Shown: positions 63,848 through 64,000 of the stretch, one piece after another
Numbering within the stretch: position 1 is the stretch's first letter
How the letters are laid out: each line of letters begins with the position of its first letter
Origin: Flavobacterium anhuiense
Lineage (GTDB): Bacteria > Bacteroidota > Bacteroidia > Flavobacteriales > Flavobacteriaceae
Reading direction: 5' to 3'
NCBI RefSeq assembly: GCF_004151235.1
Contig: NZ_JUIV01000002.1
Coordinates: forward strand, 496,001 to 560,000
Length of the DNA stretch: 64,000 bases
Notes under the pieces: generated by a model
Databases searched by the model: none
Told to the model about the DNA's origin: nothing
What the model saw: only the letters and a program-made list of their open reading frames with translations
Position numbers and translations under genes: made by a program

Positions 63848-64000
63848 CTAAAATATCAATTTGTATCCAGCTAAGAAAAGCATTACTGCAATCGCATTTC
63901 TAAGAAACTGATCGGGTACTTTTCCGCTTAACATACTTCCGCAATATATTCCAGGAAGTGATCCCATTAACAATTGTCCTAATAAGCCAATGTCTAAATT
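63848..64000 (-). CDS. TauE/SafE family sulfite exporter, C-terminal part
   Basis: The last 50 codons of a gene that runs out of the window. The end reads MGSLPGIYCGSMLSGKVPD then QFLRNAIAVMLFLAGYKLIF, the pattern of the second repeat of the TauE/SafE permease family (GSxPGxxxGSxL, P, LR, and a last membrane helix). Members move sulfite, sulfoacetate or other organosulfur anions across the inner membrane, which fits the sulfur island. Confidence 0.75.
   Translation of the reverse strand, partial: NLDIGLLGQLLMGSLPGIYCGSMLSGKVPDQFLRNAIAVMLFLAGYKLIF

Noticed and set aside
1..64000. Prophage, integrative element or insertion sequence
   Set aside because: No integrase, transposase, phage structural gene or tRNA attachment site was seen; gene content is typical core chromosome throughout.

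Overview
The window is about 64 kb of AT-rich chromosome from a member of the Flavobacteriaceae, most likely the genus Flavobacterium. Pointers are the promoters of the Bacteroidetes type (TTTG, about 20 nt, TAnnTTTG), the general lack of Shine-Dalgarno sequences, and lineage-typical genes: exosortase XrtF with its partner, PorT/SprT of type IX secretion, GLPGLI and HYC_CC_PP proteins, TamL, DUF5686, and AccD without its zinc ribbon. No rRNA, tRNA, CRISPR array, phage or insertion sequence was found.

Layout. 0.1-2.8 kb: pnp and rpsO. 3-5.6 kb: small envelope genes and the xrtF pair. 5.7-8.1 kb: a TonB receptor with a heavy-metal-binding protein. 9.1-16.4 kb: purH-mreB-mreC-mreD-mrdA-rodA, the cell-elongation cluster. 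16.6-26.5 kb: an ABC permease, a JmjC-like protein, accD, fbaA, tamL, an rRNA/tRNA methylase, porT and menG. 27-30 kb: folA, thyA and a bifunctional nuclease. 30-34 kb: etfA/etfB and pdhB. 33.7-48 kb: DUF5686, a DNA glycosylase, ppa, hppA with an unusual Cys-rich tail, a deoxynucleoside kinase, and GLPGLI/TonB outer-membrane genes.

From 48 kb onward the window is a sulfur amino-acid island: metK, a TonB receptor, metY, a degenerate homoserine dehydrogenase paralogue, metX, thrA (aspartokinase-homoserine dehydrogenase), an OsmC protein, metZ, an Rrf2 regulator and the end of a TauE/SafE-type exporter. Together these supply homoserine, acetylate it, add sulfide to make homocysteine, and make S-adenosylmethionine.

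The most interesting finding is how this island appears to be controlled. Four short unannotated reading frames coding for 21-26 residue peptides with Cys and Met codons lie before the TonB receptor, before metY, and in tandem before the metX-thrA region. Each is followed by a strong intrinsic terminator. In each, a stretch in or just after the reading frame can pair with the 5' arm of that terminator, and this stretch lies 17-18 nt after a Cys codon in all four. That is the layout of classical ribosome-mediated attenuation, here apparently sensing charged tRNA-Cys. Two leaders are followed by small unknown proteins sharing a C-terminal SLLF motif. The same island also holds a SAM-I type riboswitch before metX and what looks like a SAM-II type aptamer, with two inserted hairpins, before metK. 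All of this is read by eye; no search or folding program was run.
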